Shown: positions 28,329 through 37,492, numbered from the stretch's first letter. The stretch is 55,231 nucleotides of DNA from FW021-bin31 sp964478125 (GCA_964478125.1 CAYZGR010000014.1:1-55231), one strand, 5' to 3'. A program made the numbers and translations. Notes: generated by a model from the sequence alone, not told the origin.

Positions 28329-29186
28329 ATGAAGCCAGCCTTTCAATACCAGCTACCCGAAAATGAAAACTCTTTCAGGGTTTTTCATAAAACGCAGGGT
28401 AAACAAAATACACCATTACATTATCATCCCAATTATGAAATGAATTTTGTCATCAAAGGTAATGGAAGACGGATTATTGGTAATAACATTGAAGAGTTCG
28501 AAGCGGGAGATCTTATTTTGCTTGCCCCTAATATTCCTCATCGCTGGAAAAATACCAGAAGTTCCCAAGACGAATATTCTTCCCTGGTCATTCAATGGGA
28601 AAAGGACTTTTTAGGAAATGCATGGCAATGTACCCCCGAGTTTAAATCTATCGGAAAACTACTTGATCTATCCAGTCGGGGGATCAAATTTGACCGCTAT
28701 TATGCCAAAGAAATTAAAAAAAACCAAATGGCCCTGTTGAAGCTTTCTCCTTTCAACAGGCTTATTTTTTTTCTGCAATTATTGAATGAACTGGCGAAAG
28801 CTTCGGAGTTCAGGACCTTATCGGAACAACAACTTTCATTTGCCCACAGTGTTCCCAACAGCCGTATTGAGAAGGTATTTCAATACATTAGAGAAAATTA
28901 TTCCGGAAAGATCACCTTATCATTAGTGGCCGACCTGGTCAATATGAGCGAGGGGGCTTTTTCAAGATTTTTTAGCCAGTCTGTCCAGAAACCCTTCTTT
29001 ACATTTCTAAATGAATACCGTATCAATATGGCTTGTAAAATGCTGATCGAAACAGATATGAACGCCAATGAAATAGGTTTTGCAACCGGTTATGAAAGTC
29101 TTCAGTTCTTTTACCGGCAATTTGCTAAATATAACAATTGCTCTCCAATAGAATATAGGAAAAGATTCAGGTCCTCTTTTTCATAG
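28329..29186 (+). CDS. AraC-family transcriptional regulator with N-terminal cupin
   Basis: A 285-residue protein. Residues of about 15-85 form a cupin sensor (LHYHPNYEMNFVIKG, then GDLILLAPNIPHRW). Residues of about 185-282 are the two helix-turn-helix motifs of AraC (ITLSLVADLVNMSEGAFSRF and MNANEIGFATGYESLQFFYR, ending NCSPIEYRKRF). This layout is typical of regulators that sense a sugar or sugar-derived ligand. It is transcribed divergently from GH28 at the edge of the PUL and no other regulator is seen in the locus, so it is the best candidate controller of the whole block. The ligand is unknown. Confidence 0.93.
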   Translation: MKPAFQYQLPENENSFRVFHKTQGKQNTPLHYHPNYEMNFVIKGNGRRIIGNNIEEFEAGDLILLAPNIPHRWKNTRSSQDEYSSLVIQWEKDFLGNAWQCTPEFKSIGKLLDLSSRGIKFDRYYAKEIKKNQMALLKLSPFNRLIFFLQLLNELAKASEFRTLSEQQLSFAHSVPNSRIEKVFQYIRENYSGKITLSLVADLVNMSEGAFSRFFSQSVQKPFFTFLNEYRINMACKMLIETDMNANEIGFATGYESLQFFYRQFAKYNNCSPIEYRKRFRSSFS

Positions 29187-29239
29187 AAAACAGAGAAATC
29201 TTTTTCATTCCTTCTCAACCGGCCTTTCCCCAATACTTT

Positions 29240-30097
29240 ATGATTATGACCGAAGGAACCCGTTCCCGGCAAAACTGGAAAGATAAGTTGTACCTTATTA
29301 TTTTCAGATCTTCCACCTCCAAAGGGAAATTGTTTGATGTTTGCCTGCTTGCGGCTATTATACTAAGTGTACTGGTTGTTTTACTGGATAGCGTTCCCCG
29401 CATTCATGCGCAAATGGGCATGTTCTTTCACTCGGTGGAATGGGGTTTCACCCTTATCTTTACCCTTGAATACCTATTGAGGATCATCGTATTGAATGAT
29501 AAATGGAAGTACGTGTTAAGTCCTATAGGTATCATTGATCTGCTTGCTATTTTACCTACTTACCTTAGTCTCTTTTTCATAGGCTATCAATACCTGATAG
29601 TGCTTCGTTCTTTGCGATTGCTCAGGGTATTCCGGATCTTCAAGCTATGGCGTTTCATGCAAGCCAGCAGTTTTTTGGTCAAAGCCTTATATAACAGCTA
29701 CCGAAAAATCATGCTGTTCATGCTCTTCCTCATATTGATGGTCATTATTGTAGGTTCATTAATGTACATTGTAGAGGGAAATTCTCCGGGATTCGAGAGT
29801 ATTCCAAACAGCATTTACTGGGCAGTGGTTACGATGACGACTGTGGGTTACGGAGATATCTCTCCTGCCACTCCCATAGGTAAATTCATTTCTATTATGG
29901 TCATGCTTTGCGGGTACAGCATTATAGCCGTACCCACCGGCATTCTTACTTCAGAAATGGCCAGATCTATGAAGGGAGGAAAGAGCGCAATAAAATGTAA
30001 CCGTTGTGGGGCGGCAGGCCATTCCAAAGATGCACGATATTGCCGGATTTGTGCCGAGCCTTTAACAAAAGAAGCGACAGGAGGATCAGAATCATAG
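29240..30097 (+). CDS. voltage-gated potassium channel with C-terminal zinc ribbon
   Basis: A 285-residue membrane protein. There are six helices: S1 at 32-52, S2 at 65-86, S3 at 95-114, a charged S4 at 119-139 (RSLRLLRVFRIFKLWRF, arginine or lysine every third residue), S5 at 156-178 and S6 at 215-240. The pore carries TMTTVGYGD (198-206), the canonical potassium filter. After S6 comes a short zinc ribbon with C253, C256, C268 and C271. The channel body is standard for Kv-type bacterial channels; the ribbon is a small extra whose role is unknown. The start ATG at 29240 is followed by a second in-frame ATG two codons later. It lies 53 nt after the AraC gene but has no evident functional link to it. 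Confidence 0.93.
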   Translation: MIMTEGTRSRQNWKDKLYLIIFRSSTSKGKLFDVCLLAAIILSVLVVLLDSVPRIHAQMGMFFHSVEWGFTLIFTLEYLLRIIVLNDKWKYVLSPIGIIDLLAILPTYLSLFFIGYQYLIVLRSLRLLRVFRIFKLWRFMQASSFLVKALYNSYRKIMLFMLFLILMVIIVGSLMYIVEGNSPGFESIPNSIYWAVVTMTTVGYGDISPATPIGKFISIMVMLCGYSIIAVPTGILTSEMARSMKGGKSAIKCNRCGAAGHSKDARYCRICAEPLTKEATGGSES

Positions 30098-30120
30098 TCC
30101 GTCAACCAGCATCAAATATT

Positions 30121-31692
30121 TCAAAAAACCCTTTCTCCGCCAATATACGTTGCACTCGGCCGGGCCTCCAAAATATTTTCCATATCTACTTTCATAATAT
30201 CCTGGTCCATAATAACAAAATCTGCAAATTTACCCGGTTCAATACTCCCCTTTTCCCGTTCCTCAAAATTGGCTTTTGCCGCCCAGATAGTCATACCACG
30301 CAACGCTTCTTCACGCGTTAAAGCATTTTGAGATTGAAATTCGAACGAAGGATACCCGGAAGGGTCTCTACGGCTGACAGCAGCATAAAAGGTCTTCATG
30401 GGATTAATGTCTTCCACAGGAAAGTCGGTCCCCAGAGGCAGCCATCCATTTTCTTTTAGAAGCATTTTATTGGCGTAAGAAGTCATAAGCCTTTCGGTCC
30501 CAAGCCGCTCTTCCACCCAATACCTATCGGAAGTGGCATGGGTAGGCTGCACAGAGGGTATCACATTGTATTTTCCAAATAATCCGATATCCCCAGGATG
30601 TAATATCTGGGCGTGTTCAATGCGCCAGCGCCGGTCATTTTTTCCTTTCAGTACTTTTGCATACATCCGGAGTATCATCCGGTTAGCCGCATCCCCAATA
30701 GCATGCGTACACATCTGGAAGTCTGAATCCAGGAGCTTCTCTGCTATTTTTTCAAAATATGCAGGCGGTTTTAACAACAGTCCGTTCCAACCCGGGCGGT
30801 CGGAATAAGGCTCCAGCAAACAAGCACCACGGGATCCTAAGGCGCCATCGGAAAACAACTTAAAAGCACGTACGTGTAACCTGTCTGTTTTGTAAGGACC
30901 GGTCTTTAGATAATAGTCATAATTGAAGGGCTCATCTGAAGCCATAATGTATAGCCTCATCTTCAACCTTCCGGCCTTTTGCATCTGGTCGATGAAATCG
31001 ATCGTTCTTTTAGAGAGCCCGCAATCGACAACAGTGGTCAGTCCTGCGGCAAAGCAAGCTTTCTGTGCATCCAGGAGGTATTTTTCTTTCTGCTGAAAAG
31101 TTGGATCCGGGATCTTCCCATTCACAAGATCTACAGCATTATCTACCAGAAGACCGGTACATTTTCCATTCCTGATCGCTATTTCTCCTCCATCTACCTC
31201 ATCTCCGGGTTTTATACCCGCCAGGACCAATGCCGCCTGATTGGCAATAGCAGCATGACCGTCAATACGAATCAGTAAAACAGGGGTATCGGGAAAAATT
31301 TCATTCAGCCGCCTGTTATCGGGAAAATGCCGAACCGGCCAATCATTTTGGTTCCATCCCCGGCAGACAAGCCATGCAGCCTCTTTGTGCATTGCAAAAT
31401 CCTGCACCCGCTGCAGCACTTCTTCCCAGCTTCGCGTACCAGCCAGGCCGACTTCTTGTAAGGACCGGCCATAATTATAAAAATGTGCGTGGCTGTCAAT
31501 AAACCCGGGATAAACAGCCTGTCCTGACGCATTCACTTTATGCCGCGACTCATATTTTTCTAAAATTTCCCTGTCCGAGCCCACCGCAACAATTCGCCGG
31601 TTCTTTACCGCAAGGGCGTTTTGAAGGCTAAAAGCTTCGTCTACAGTATAAAGGACCGCATTATAAAGGATTAAATCAACATTTATTCTCAT
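30121..31692 (-). CDS. YtcJ-like metal-dependent amidohydrolase
   Basis: A 523-residue cytoplasmic protein of the amidohydrolase 3 family. Seen are the N-terminal composite beta domain (LILYNAVLYTVDEAFSLQNA), the metal motif PGFIDSHAHFYNYG, THAIGDAANRM and RWRIEHAQI in the barrel, and the C-terminal return GSIEPGKFADFVIMDQDI. The length is usual for YtcJ-type proteins, which hydrolyse N-acyl or formyl amides; the substrate cannot be told here. No signal peptide is present. It is convergent with the channel gene (23 nt apart) and lies downstream of the trans-sulfuration gene on the same strand. Confidence 0.9.
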   Translation of the reverse strand: MRINVDLILYNAVLYTVDEAFSLQNALAVKNRRIVAVGSDREILEKYESRHKVNASGQAVYPGFIDSHAHFYNYGRSLQEVGLAGTRSWEEVLQRVQDFAMHKEAAWLVCRGWNQNDWPVRHFPDNRRLNEIFPDTPVLLIRIDGHAAIANQAALVLAGIKPGDEVDGGEIAIRNGKCTGLLVDNAVDLVNGKIPDPTFQQKEKYLLDAQKACFAAGLTTVVDCGLSKRTIDFIDQMQKAGRLKMRLYIMASDEPFNYDYYLKTGPYKTDRLHVRAFKLFSDGALGSRGACLLEPYSDRPGWNGLLLKPPAYFEKIAEKLLDSDFQMCTHAIGDAANRMILRMYAKVLKGKNDRRWRIEHAQILHPGDIGLFGKYNVIPSVQPTHATSDRYWVEERLGTERLMTSYANKMLLKENGWLPLGTDFPVEDINPMKTFYAAVSRRDPSGYPSFEFQSQNALTREEALRGMTIWAAKANFEEREKGSIEPGKFADFVIMDQDIMKVDMENILEARPSATYIGGERVF

Positions 31693-31756
31693 TTCAGGCG
31701 CTTCAAAAAATATCTTAACGGCTTCTGTCTAAATTACAAAATCTCAGATCTCATTT

Positions 31757-32995
31757 TTACAGCTCTGCCTTTGCCAGGGCCTGATCTAAATCCGCTATAA
31801 TATCCTCCACATTTTCAATACCTACGCTCATGCGGATCAGCCCATTGGTGATTCCGGCTGACACTCTTTGTTCTTCGGGCACGCCATAGTGGGTCATAGA
31901 GGCCGGGTGACACAATAGGGTATCGCAGGTACCGAGCGAAACAGCACGTGTGCAAAAATTCAAATTATCGATCAACGATTTTCCCGCTCCTAATCCTCCT
32001 TTGAGTTCGAAGCTCATCATGGCGCCGGGATGTTTCATTTGCTTTTGTGCAATAGACTGATCCGGATGCGAGTCAAGAGCCGGATAATTGACCCGCGCAA
32101 TGGCGGGATGTTCCTCCAGGAAACGGGCTACCTTCAGCGCATTATAACAGTGGCGTTGCATACGCAGCTCCAGGGTTTTCATGCCTTGGGTAAGCAGATA
32201 GGCATCAAAGGGGCTGCTGTTTCCTCCAAGTAAAAGATGCGTCTTCTGAACGGCCGTCTTCATTTTATCCATATCTCTCCCAATGAGAGCGCCGCCGACT
32301 GCCGACCCATGACCATTTAAGAATTTTGTGGTTGAATGGAAAATAAAATCGGCTCCATAGCGAAAGGGCTGTTGAAGGTAAGGCGTGGCAAAAGTATTGT
32401 CAACTGCAGAAATAAGTCCGTATTTTCTTGCCAGTCCCAAGACTCGTTCCAGGTCTACACACCGGAGCGTAGGGTTGGCAGGCGTTTCCAGATACATCAT
32501 ACGGATAGCCTTATGCTCCTTTAGCACTGTTTCCACAGTTTCCGGCCGGTGCATATCCGTCATTATCGTTTCTATCCCCAGTCCGGGAAAGATCTTTCGC
32601 AACAATTCATCGGTACCTCCATAAAGCGAAGGATGCGTAAGTACTTTATCCCCCGCTTTGAGGCAGGAAAGGAACAAGGTACTGAGCGCGGCCATCCCCG
32701 AAGCATGCAGGAGGGCCTTCGCTTTTAGAGGCTGTCCGTTTTCATCTTTCAATCCAAAAGTTTCCAATGCCGCCAGCTTGCCTTCCGCTTCCGCAAAAGA
32801 GGGATTTCCCCAGCGCGTATAAATGTATCCCTCTTCTTTCCCGCTAAAGCGGTTCATTCCCTGTTCGGCCGTATCAAAAACAAAGGTAGAAGAAGCATAA
32901 ATGGGCGTTACATGCGCATAATTGGGATCCGGTAAATGGCCCCCATGGACACATACAGATCCAAAACCTGCAGGTTCTTCAGATTTTTTTTTCAT
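31757..32995 (-). CDS. PLP-dependent trans-sulfuration enzyme (cystathionine/methionine lyase family)
   Basis: A 412-residue enzyme counted from the ATG at 32995. A longer frame to 33094 adds a hydrophobic stretch absent from the family, so the shorter start is chosen. Motifs: YTRWGNPS (Y59, R61; cofactor phosphate contacts), HASGMAALST, LETPANPTLR, D199 in AVDNTFATP, and the PLP lysine K224 in STTKFLNGHGSAVGG. The C-terminal CHPASMTHYGVPEEQR is characteristic of methionine gamma-lyase and O-acylhomoserine enzymes. The active-site cysteine typical of methionine gamma-lyase is not seen (PSLYGGTDE there), so the reaction, gamma-lyase or sulfhydrylase, is open. It is divergent from the outer membrane protein gene. 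Confidence 0.9.
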   Translation of the reverse strand: MKKKSEEPAGFGSVCVHGGHLPDPNYAHVTPIYASSTFVFDTAEQGMNRFSGKEEGYIYTRWGNPSFAEAEGKLAALETFGLKDENGQPLKAKALLHASGMAALSTLFLSCLKAGDKVLTHPSLYGGTDELLRKIFPGLGIETIMTDMHRPETVETVLKEHKAIRMMYLETPANPTLRCVDLERVLGLARKYGLISAVDNTFATPYLQQPFRYGADFIFHSTTKFLNGHGSAVGGALIGRDMDKMKTAVQKTHLLLGGNSSPFDAYLLTQGMKTLELRMQRHCYNALKVARFLEEHPAIARVNYPALDSHPDQSIAQKQMKHPGAMMSFELKGGLGAGKSLIDNLNFCTRAVSLGTCDTLLCHPASMTHYGVPEEQRVSAGITNGLIRMSVGIENVEDIIADLDQALAKAEL

Positions 32996-33018
32996 TATTT
33001 GTACTTGTTTATGCAAAA

Positions 33019-33032
33019 CCGTAAACTTACGG
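33019..33032. promoter_or_regulatory. 14-bp palindrome upstream of the trans-sulfuration gene
   Basis: CCGTAA-AC-TTACGG, a perfect 6-bp inverted repeat with a 2-bp centre, 24 nt upstream of the start codon at 32995. It could be an operator or a leader hairpin. No known regulator site is recognised. Confidence 0.3.
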
Positions 33033-33107
33033 CAAAATTGGGAATAATATCGGAGAAGCGAAGGCAGAAAGAAATCCTTTAATATCTGAAACATTCTCAG
33101 ACCTTAG

Positions 33108-33140
33108 TCCTGCCTACTGCTACTGCCATTGCCTACTTTT
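33108..33140. repeat. CTGCCTA-type short repeat in the divergent spacer
   Basis: TCCTGCCTACTGCTACTGCC then ATTGCCTACTTTT. It shares its order of units with the run at 18015-18050, both containing CTGCCATTGC. It looks like a degenerate tandem heptamer repeat. Confidence 0.5.
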
Positions 33141-33178
33141 CCGCCCATCCCTTCTTTTATCAACTTATCATTTAACCA

Positions 33179-33209
33179 TTGCAAAGTCGGGCTTACGTCC
33201 TTAACTTTA
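33179..33209 (+). promoter_or_regulatory. candidate promoter of the outer membrane protein gene
   Basis: TTG at 33179-33181 and, 20 nt on, TAACTTTA at 33202-33209 (one mismatch to TAnnTTTG). The leader to the start at 33273 would be about 57 nt. Confidence 0.35.
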
Positions 33210-33272
33210 CGACGGTTTATTTTTTGAGATAACCATTACTTTTCCGGGATGATCTCTGAATGAAAAAGCTTT

Positions 33273-35870
33273 ATGTATAAATATTTTTACTTTACATTAC
33301 TTGCCATCGCAAGCCTGTTGACGACCGCGGTGCAAACCTTTGCGCAAGAGACTCAAATTGAGGTGAGCGGCACAGTAACCGATAAAAAAAGCGGGGCATC
33401 TCTGAATTTTGCATCGGTAGCCTTATTACATGCCTCGGATTCTTCTATCATAGCCGGAGGCAATACCAATGAAAAAGGAGCCTTTACTTTAAAGACTTCC
33501 TATACTAAAGACCTGCTACTGAAGATCTCCTATCTTGGTTATCAAAGCCGCATGCTGTCTCTTCATCTTAAAAAAGGAACTAAAAAGCTGACATTAGGGA
33601 AAGTCACCCTGGCGCCTTTCTCCAGTAAGCTTAACATGGTAACCGTTACCGCTGAGAAAAAGAAGATGTACGAATTCAAGAAAGACAGCATCGTTTTCAA
33701 CGTACCTGAAGACTTTGAAACAGGCGGAACAGCCCAGGATGTTTTGGAATATACGCCTTCGCTCACCATGGATGCAGACAACAACATCATGGTAAAAGGG
33801 AAAGGCAATGTAGGCGTGTATATTGACAACAAACCCATAAGGGATCTGGGCTTCAGTGTCCAGGAATACCTGGAAAATACGCCCGCTTTTATGATAGAAA
33901 AGATAGAAATCCTGAAAACGCCGCCTGATCCCGAGGATGCGGCAAAAGCGCTGGCAGCAGGTGTTACCGATCGCTATTACCTCAATATCCTCACCAGGAA
34001 AATTCGTTTCCGCGGATACAGTGCCGCCCTTACGGGAGGTCTTAATACCCATGACGAACAAACGGGCCGCATACGTTTTAACATGAACATGAAACCCTTT
34101 CAGCTCAATTACAACAACAACCTTCGCGGACGTACCGACAGCAACTACCTCCATCGTACAAGTTTCATAGGAGACGAAGATTCTTCCGTTCTGGACCAAA
34201 AAAGTTATAGCAAAAGCCTGAGGTTCAATCAGAATCTGAATGCAAGATATACTTTCCAATTTGCCCAAAAGGAAGAGCTGCGACTACGGGCCCGCCTGGA
34301 TTGGAACAAAAGGAAAGATCAACGCAGCAGCCTCAGTAAAATAACGAACCCGAAAGATGTGCCGGATCAGGACCGGATCCAGACCAATGAATCTCATTCC
34401 AACGGATATGGTTTTAGTGGTAGCGCAGATTACAAAAAAGAATATGAAAAAAAGGGGAAAGAACTCAGAGCTTCCGTAAATATCCGGCAACGGAACAATA
34501 CAAACGACCGGCATTCATTAGATAATTACAGAATTAAGAGCGACAGCCTCTTTCAGAAAAATGGAGGCAACAGTACAAGCCGGGGATTACGTTCAAATCT
34601 GCAGTATAAAAACAGCTTTGGTAGTGAAAACAAGCATTTTTATGTACTTAACGGTTCCTTCTCCTGGAATGACCGTCACAACCTCAATGACGTAAGCCGC
34701 TCAGATACTACAGCCTCTTCTCATCAGCTTTATATGAACAAGAGACTTTCCACAAATTATTTCAATAATAATGAAAGCTACGGGGCATTAGCGCTCATAG
34801 GGAAACGAGATAAAAAGCTGGGATGGGTAGCCGCGGCCAGCCTATCCTATAATTTAACCCATAGCCATGATACCTACCGGGGGAGCAGGGTAAATAATGA
34901 TGTATTATCCTCACGAAATGCATTGGGGATGAACTTCAGTCCCGGAGAAGAACAAATGATAAGCCTCCATTTCAATCCCGGTTTCCAAAGTTATGAGCAA
35001 AAGACCATCGCCAACGACAGCGCCGGTCTGAACACTTATAAATACACCAATTTTATACCCGGCGCTTCTGCAAAATATGAACTGGGAGATCATGAGATCT
35101 CTTTCCACTACGATCGCAAAACCAGACAACCCAGCTGGGACCAGCTCAATCCTTACGTAGATAATAACGATCCGCTCAATATCCGTACGGGAAATCCGGA
35201 TCTGCGACCGCAATTTACCAATGAATATAAACTGCGCTATGAATATAACCACAATTCCTTTTATGCTTCTTTTAATCTGGAAGACGACCTATCAAAAGAC
35301 GTGATCTCCGGATACACAACGGTAGACAGCAGTGGTGTTTCTACCCGCACTTATGTCAATCTGAAGGAACGAAAAAAGAAATCTGCCGATCTCAATGCCG
35401 GTATCCATTATTTTAAAGATCTGCCTGATTGGGACGCCAGTATCAACGTGAATGCCGGCGGGGGGCTTTCCGCCTATCAGATGAGATCGGATGATGAACA
35501 TGTCAGTGAAGATTTTCGCAATGTCTCCGGCTTATCCAGCAATCTTAAGATATGGACCGCTCTAAAAGTAAAGTTCCTGTCTCTTATCTTAAAGGGCCGC
35601 TATTATGGCCCCCGTTATTTTTCACAGGGAAAGCGCCCTGCACGCTTCCGTTCCGGCTTACGTACCAGGGCTTCTTTCTTCCAGCACGACCTAAACATTT
35701 CACTCGGTATTGAAAATCTTTTCGGGGCTTCTGTGGAAGACAATTTTTATAAAACGGACCGTTATATTCAATACAGCAATAACCGCCAGGATGTGCGCTA
35801 TTTCAGCCTGTATGTTACCTACCGATTCAAAAGTTACAAAAAGCTCGGGCAGGAGGGAGATGACGGATAA
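33273..35870 (+). CDS. outer membrane beta-barrel protein with CarboxypepD_reg domain
   Basis: An 865-residue exported protein: signal peptide to about 24 (TTAVQTFAQ), then a carboxypeptidase-regulatory-like beta sandwich (IEVSGTVTDKKSGASLNFAS, about 28-115), a plug-like region (DVLEYTPSLTMDADNNIMVK, NKPIRDLGFSVQEYLENTPA), and a long barrel with alternating polar and aromatic strands to the end (FSLYVTYRFKSYKK). This is the OMP_b-brl_3 type common in Bacteroidota, related to TonB-dependent receptors but without a SusD partner. The cargo is unknown. Only generic strands are seen, so a role in peptide, metal or sugar uptake cannot be separated. It is followed 70 nt on by fumC, which has its own promoter. 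Confidence 0.88.
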   Translation: MYKYFYFTLLAIASLLTTAVQTFAQETQIEVSGTVTDKKSGASLNFASVALLHASDSSIIAGGNTNEKGAFTLKTSYTKDLLLKISYLGYQSRMLSLHLKKGTKKLTLGKVTLAPFSSKLNMVTVTAEKKKMYEFKKDSIVFNVPEDFETGGTAQDVLEYTPSLTMDADNNIMVKGKGNVGVYIDNKPIRDLGFSVQEYLENTPAFMIEKIEILKTPPDPEDAAKALAAGVTDRYYLNILTRKIRFRGYSAALTGGLNTHDEQTGRIRFNMNMKPFQLNYNNNLRGRTDSNYLHRTSFIGDEDSSVLDQKSYSKSLRFNQNLNARYTFQFAQKEELRLRARLDWNKRKDQRSSLSKITNPKDVPDQDRIQTNESHSNGYGFSGSADYKKEYEKKGKELRASVNIRQRNNTNDRHSLDNYRIKSDSLFQKNGGNSTSRGLRSNLQYKNSFGSENKHFYVLNGSFSWNDRHNLNDVSRSDTTASSHQLYMNKRLSTNYFNNNESYGALALIGKRDKKLGWVAAASLSYNLTHSHDTYRGSRVNNDVLSSRNALGMNFSPGEEQMISLHFNPGFQSYEQKTIANDSAGLNTYKYTNFIPGASAKYELGDHEISFHYDRKTRQPSWDQLNPYVDNNDPLNIRTGNPDLRPQFTNEYKLRYEYNHNSFYASFNLEDDLSKDVISGYTTVDSSGVSTRTYVNLKERKKKSADLNAGIHYFKDLPDWDASINVNAGGGLSAYQMRSDDEHVSEDFRNVSGLSSNLKIWTALKVKFLSLILKGRYYGPRYFSQGKRPARFRSGLRTRASFFQHDLNISLGIENLFGASVEDNFYKTDRYIQYSNNRQDVRYFSLYVTYRFKSYKKLGQEGDDG

Positions 35871-35899
35871 GAATGAGGTGCCCATCTCTCGTTTATTCG

Positions 35900-35907
35900 T
35901 AAATTTG
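35900..35907 (+). promoter_or_regulatory. -7 element of fumC
   Basis: TAAATTTG, a perfect TAnnTTTG, 33 nt before the fumC start. The expected -33 position reads GGTG, so only the -7 box is convincing. Confidence 0.45.
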
Positions 35908-35940
35908 AGCCTCCGATAATTTTTAAATACAAAAAGAAAA

Positions 35941-37344
35941 ATGGATTACCGAATAGAAAAAGATACAATAGGAGAAATTAAAGTACCTGCACATGCTTAT
36001 TGGGGCGCACAGACCGAGCGTTCCATTGAAAATTTCAATATCGCGCGGGATACCAATAAGATGCCCAAAGAGATCATAGAAGCCTTTGCTTTCCTGAAAA
36101 AGGCGGCGGCACTGACCAACCTGGATGCCGGGGTGCTGTCAAAAGAAAAAGCTGAGCTGATTACCCGCGTATGTGATGAAATACTAGAAGGAAAGCTGGC
36201 TGACCAATTCCCCCTGGTAGTCTGGCAAACCGGATCCGGCACCCAAAGCAATATGAATGTAAATGAGGTAATTGCTTTCCGGGGACATGTGCTGAACGGC
36301 GGAGCATTAACAGATAAAACCAAAACGCTTCATCCGAATGATGACGTAAACAAATCCCAGTCTTCAAACGACACCTTCCCTACGGCCATGCATATCGCGG
36401 CATACCGGATGCTGATCGGGACGACTCTTCCCGGTCTGGAAAAGCTCAAAGATACTTTCACGGCAAAGGCCCGGGAATTTAGCAAAGTGGTAAAGATCGG
36501 CCGCACACACTTTATGGATGCCACCCCGCTTACCCTAGGGCAGGAAATTAGCGGCTATGCTTCGCAATTGGAGCATGGGATACGTGCCATAAAAAATTCA
36601 CTGGCACATCTCAGCGAATTGGCGTTGGGAGGAACGGCGGTAGGCACCGGGATCAATACCCCTAAAGGTTATGCCGAAAATGTGGCTCAACAAATTGCAG
36701 CGCTTACCGGCCTGCCTTTTATAACTGCACGGAACAAATTTGAATCGCTTGCAGCTCATGACGCCATTGTAGAAGCTCATGGAGCATTAAAAACCGTAGC
36801 GGTCAGCCTGATGAAAATTGCCAACGATATCCGGATGCTTTCCTCCGGCCCCCGCTGTGGAATTGGTGAAATAAGCATTCCCGCCAACGAACCCGGCTCT
36901 TCTATCATGCCGGGGAAGGTCAACCCCACACAATGCGAGGCATTGACTATGGTGGCCGCTCAGGTCATGGGCAACGATGTCGCCATCAATGTGGGAGGAT
37001 GTACAGGCCAGTTTGAGCTCAATGTATTCAAACCCGTCATGATATTCAACTTTCTACATAGTGCCCGCCTGATAGGAGAAGCCTGCATCTCTTTCAATGA
37101 CAACTGCGCCATGGGCATTCAACCTCATAAAGAAAATATCAAAAAGAACCTGGAAAACTCCCTTATGCTGGTAACCGCCTTGAATACCAAAATCGGCTAT
37201 TATAAAGCTGCCGAAATCGCACAAAAAGCCCTGAAAGACGGTAAAACGTTAAAGGAAACGGCAGTGGCGCTCGGCTATGTAACTCCTGAACAATTTGACG
37301 AATGGGTAAATCCTGCCAAGATGGTGGGGACGATTGAAGAATGA
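35941..37344 (+). CDS. fumC: class II fumarate hydratase
   Basis: A 467-residue cytoplasmic enzyme of the TCA cycle that interconverts fumarate and L-malate without an iron-sulfur cluster. All family regions are present: QTGSGTQSNMNVNEV (96-110), SSNDTFPTAMH, GRTHFMDATPLTLGQE with the conserved H190, and the signature GSSIMPGKVNPTQCE with the catalytic serine at 320/321 on the mobile loop. Length and numbering are close to E. coli FumC. It is distinguished from aspartase and argininosuccinate lyase by the GTQSNMN and HFMDATP forms. It is a single-gene unit: its own -7 element lies upstream and a hairpin follows the stop. Confidence 0.97.
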   Translation: MDYRIEKDTIGEIKVPAHAYWGAQTERSIENFNIARDTNKMPKEIIEAFAFLKKAAALTNLDAGVLSKEKAELITRVCDEILEGKLADQFPLVVWQTGSGTQSNMNVNEVIAFRGHVLNGGALTDKTKTLHPNDDVNKSQSSNDTFPTAMHIAAYRMLIGTTLPGLEKLKDTFTAKAREFSKVVKIGRTHFMDATPLTLGQEISGYASQLEHGIRAIKNSLAHLSELALGGTAVGTGINTPKGYAENVAQQIAALTGLPFITARNKFESLAAHDAIVEAHGALKTVAVSLMKIANDIRMLSSGPRCGIGEISIPANEPGSSIMPGKVNPTQCEALTMVAAQVMGNDVAINVGGCTGQFELNVFKPVMIFNFLHSARLIGEACISFNDNCAMGIQPHKENIKKNLENSLMLVTALNTKIGYYKAAEIAQKALKDGKTLKETAVALGYVTPEQFDEWVNPAKMVGTIEE

Positions 37345-37348
37345 TTGG

Positions 37349-37372
37349 GCTCATTCCGATCCATTAATGAGC
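37349..37372 (+). terminator. possible terminator hairpin after fumC
   Basis: GCTCATT at 37349-37355 pairs with AATGAGC at 37366-37372 (7-bp stem, 10-nt loop), starting 5 nt after the fumC stop and followed by the T-rich TTTCTCCTCTCTTT. The weak stem keeps confidence modest. Confidence 0.4.
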
Positions 37373-37375
37373 TTT

Positions 37376-37452
37376 CTCCTCTCTTTGGTCATTGGAATGA
37401 GGAGTATGTGCGTGCTTTATGACATCATTCCGAATGTAGTGAAACGGAATGA
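37376..37452. repeat. cluster of inverted repeats with a CATTCC core
   Basis: Two further hairpins follow the one after fumC. CTCCTC (37376-37381) pairs with GAGGAG (37399-37404) around TCATTGGAATGA. TCATTCCG (37425-37432) pairs with CGGAATGA (37445-37452) and is followed by GAAATCTT. All share a TCATTCC/GGAATGA core. The layout resembles short dispersed palindromic elements seen between genes of many bacteria. Confidence 0.5.
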
Positions 37453-37492
37453 GAAATCTTATTATAATTGATGAGTATATTTGTCCCATTGA

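Noticed and set aside
33594..34268. 224-codon minus-strand frame inside the outer membrane protein gene
   Set aside because: It lies wholly within a well-supported gene and has no domain or signal of its own.
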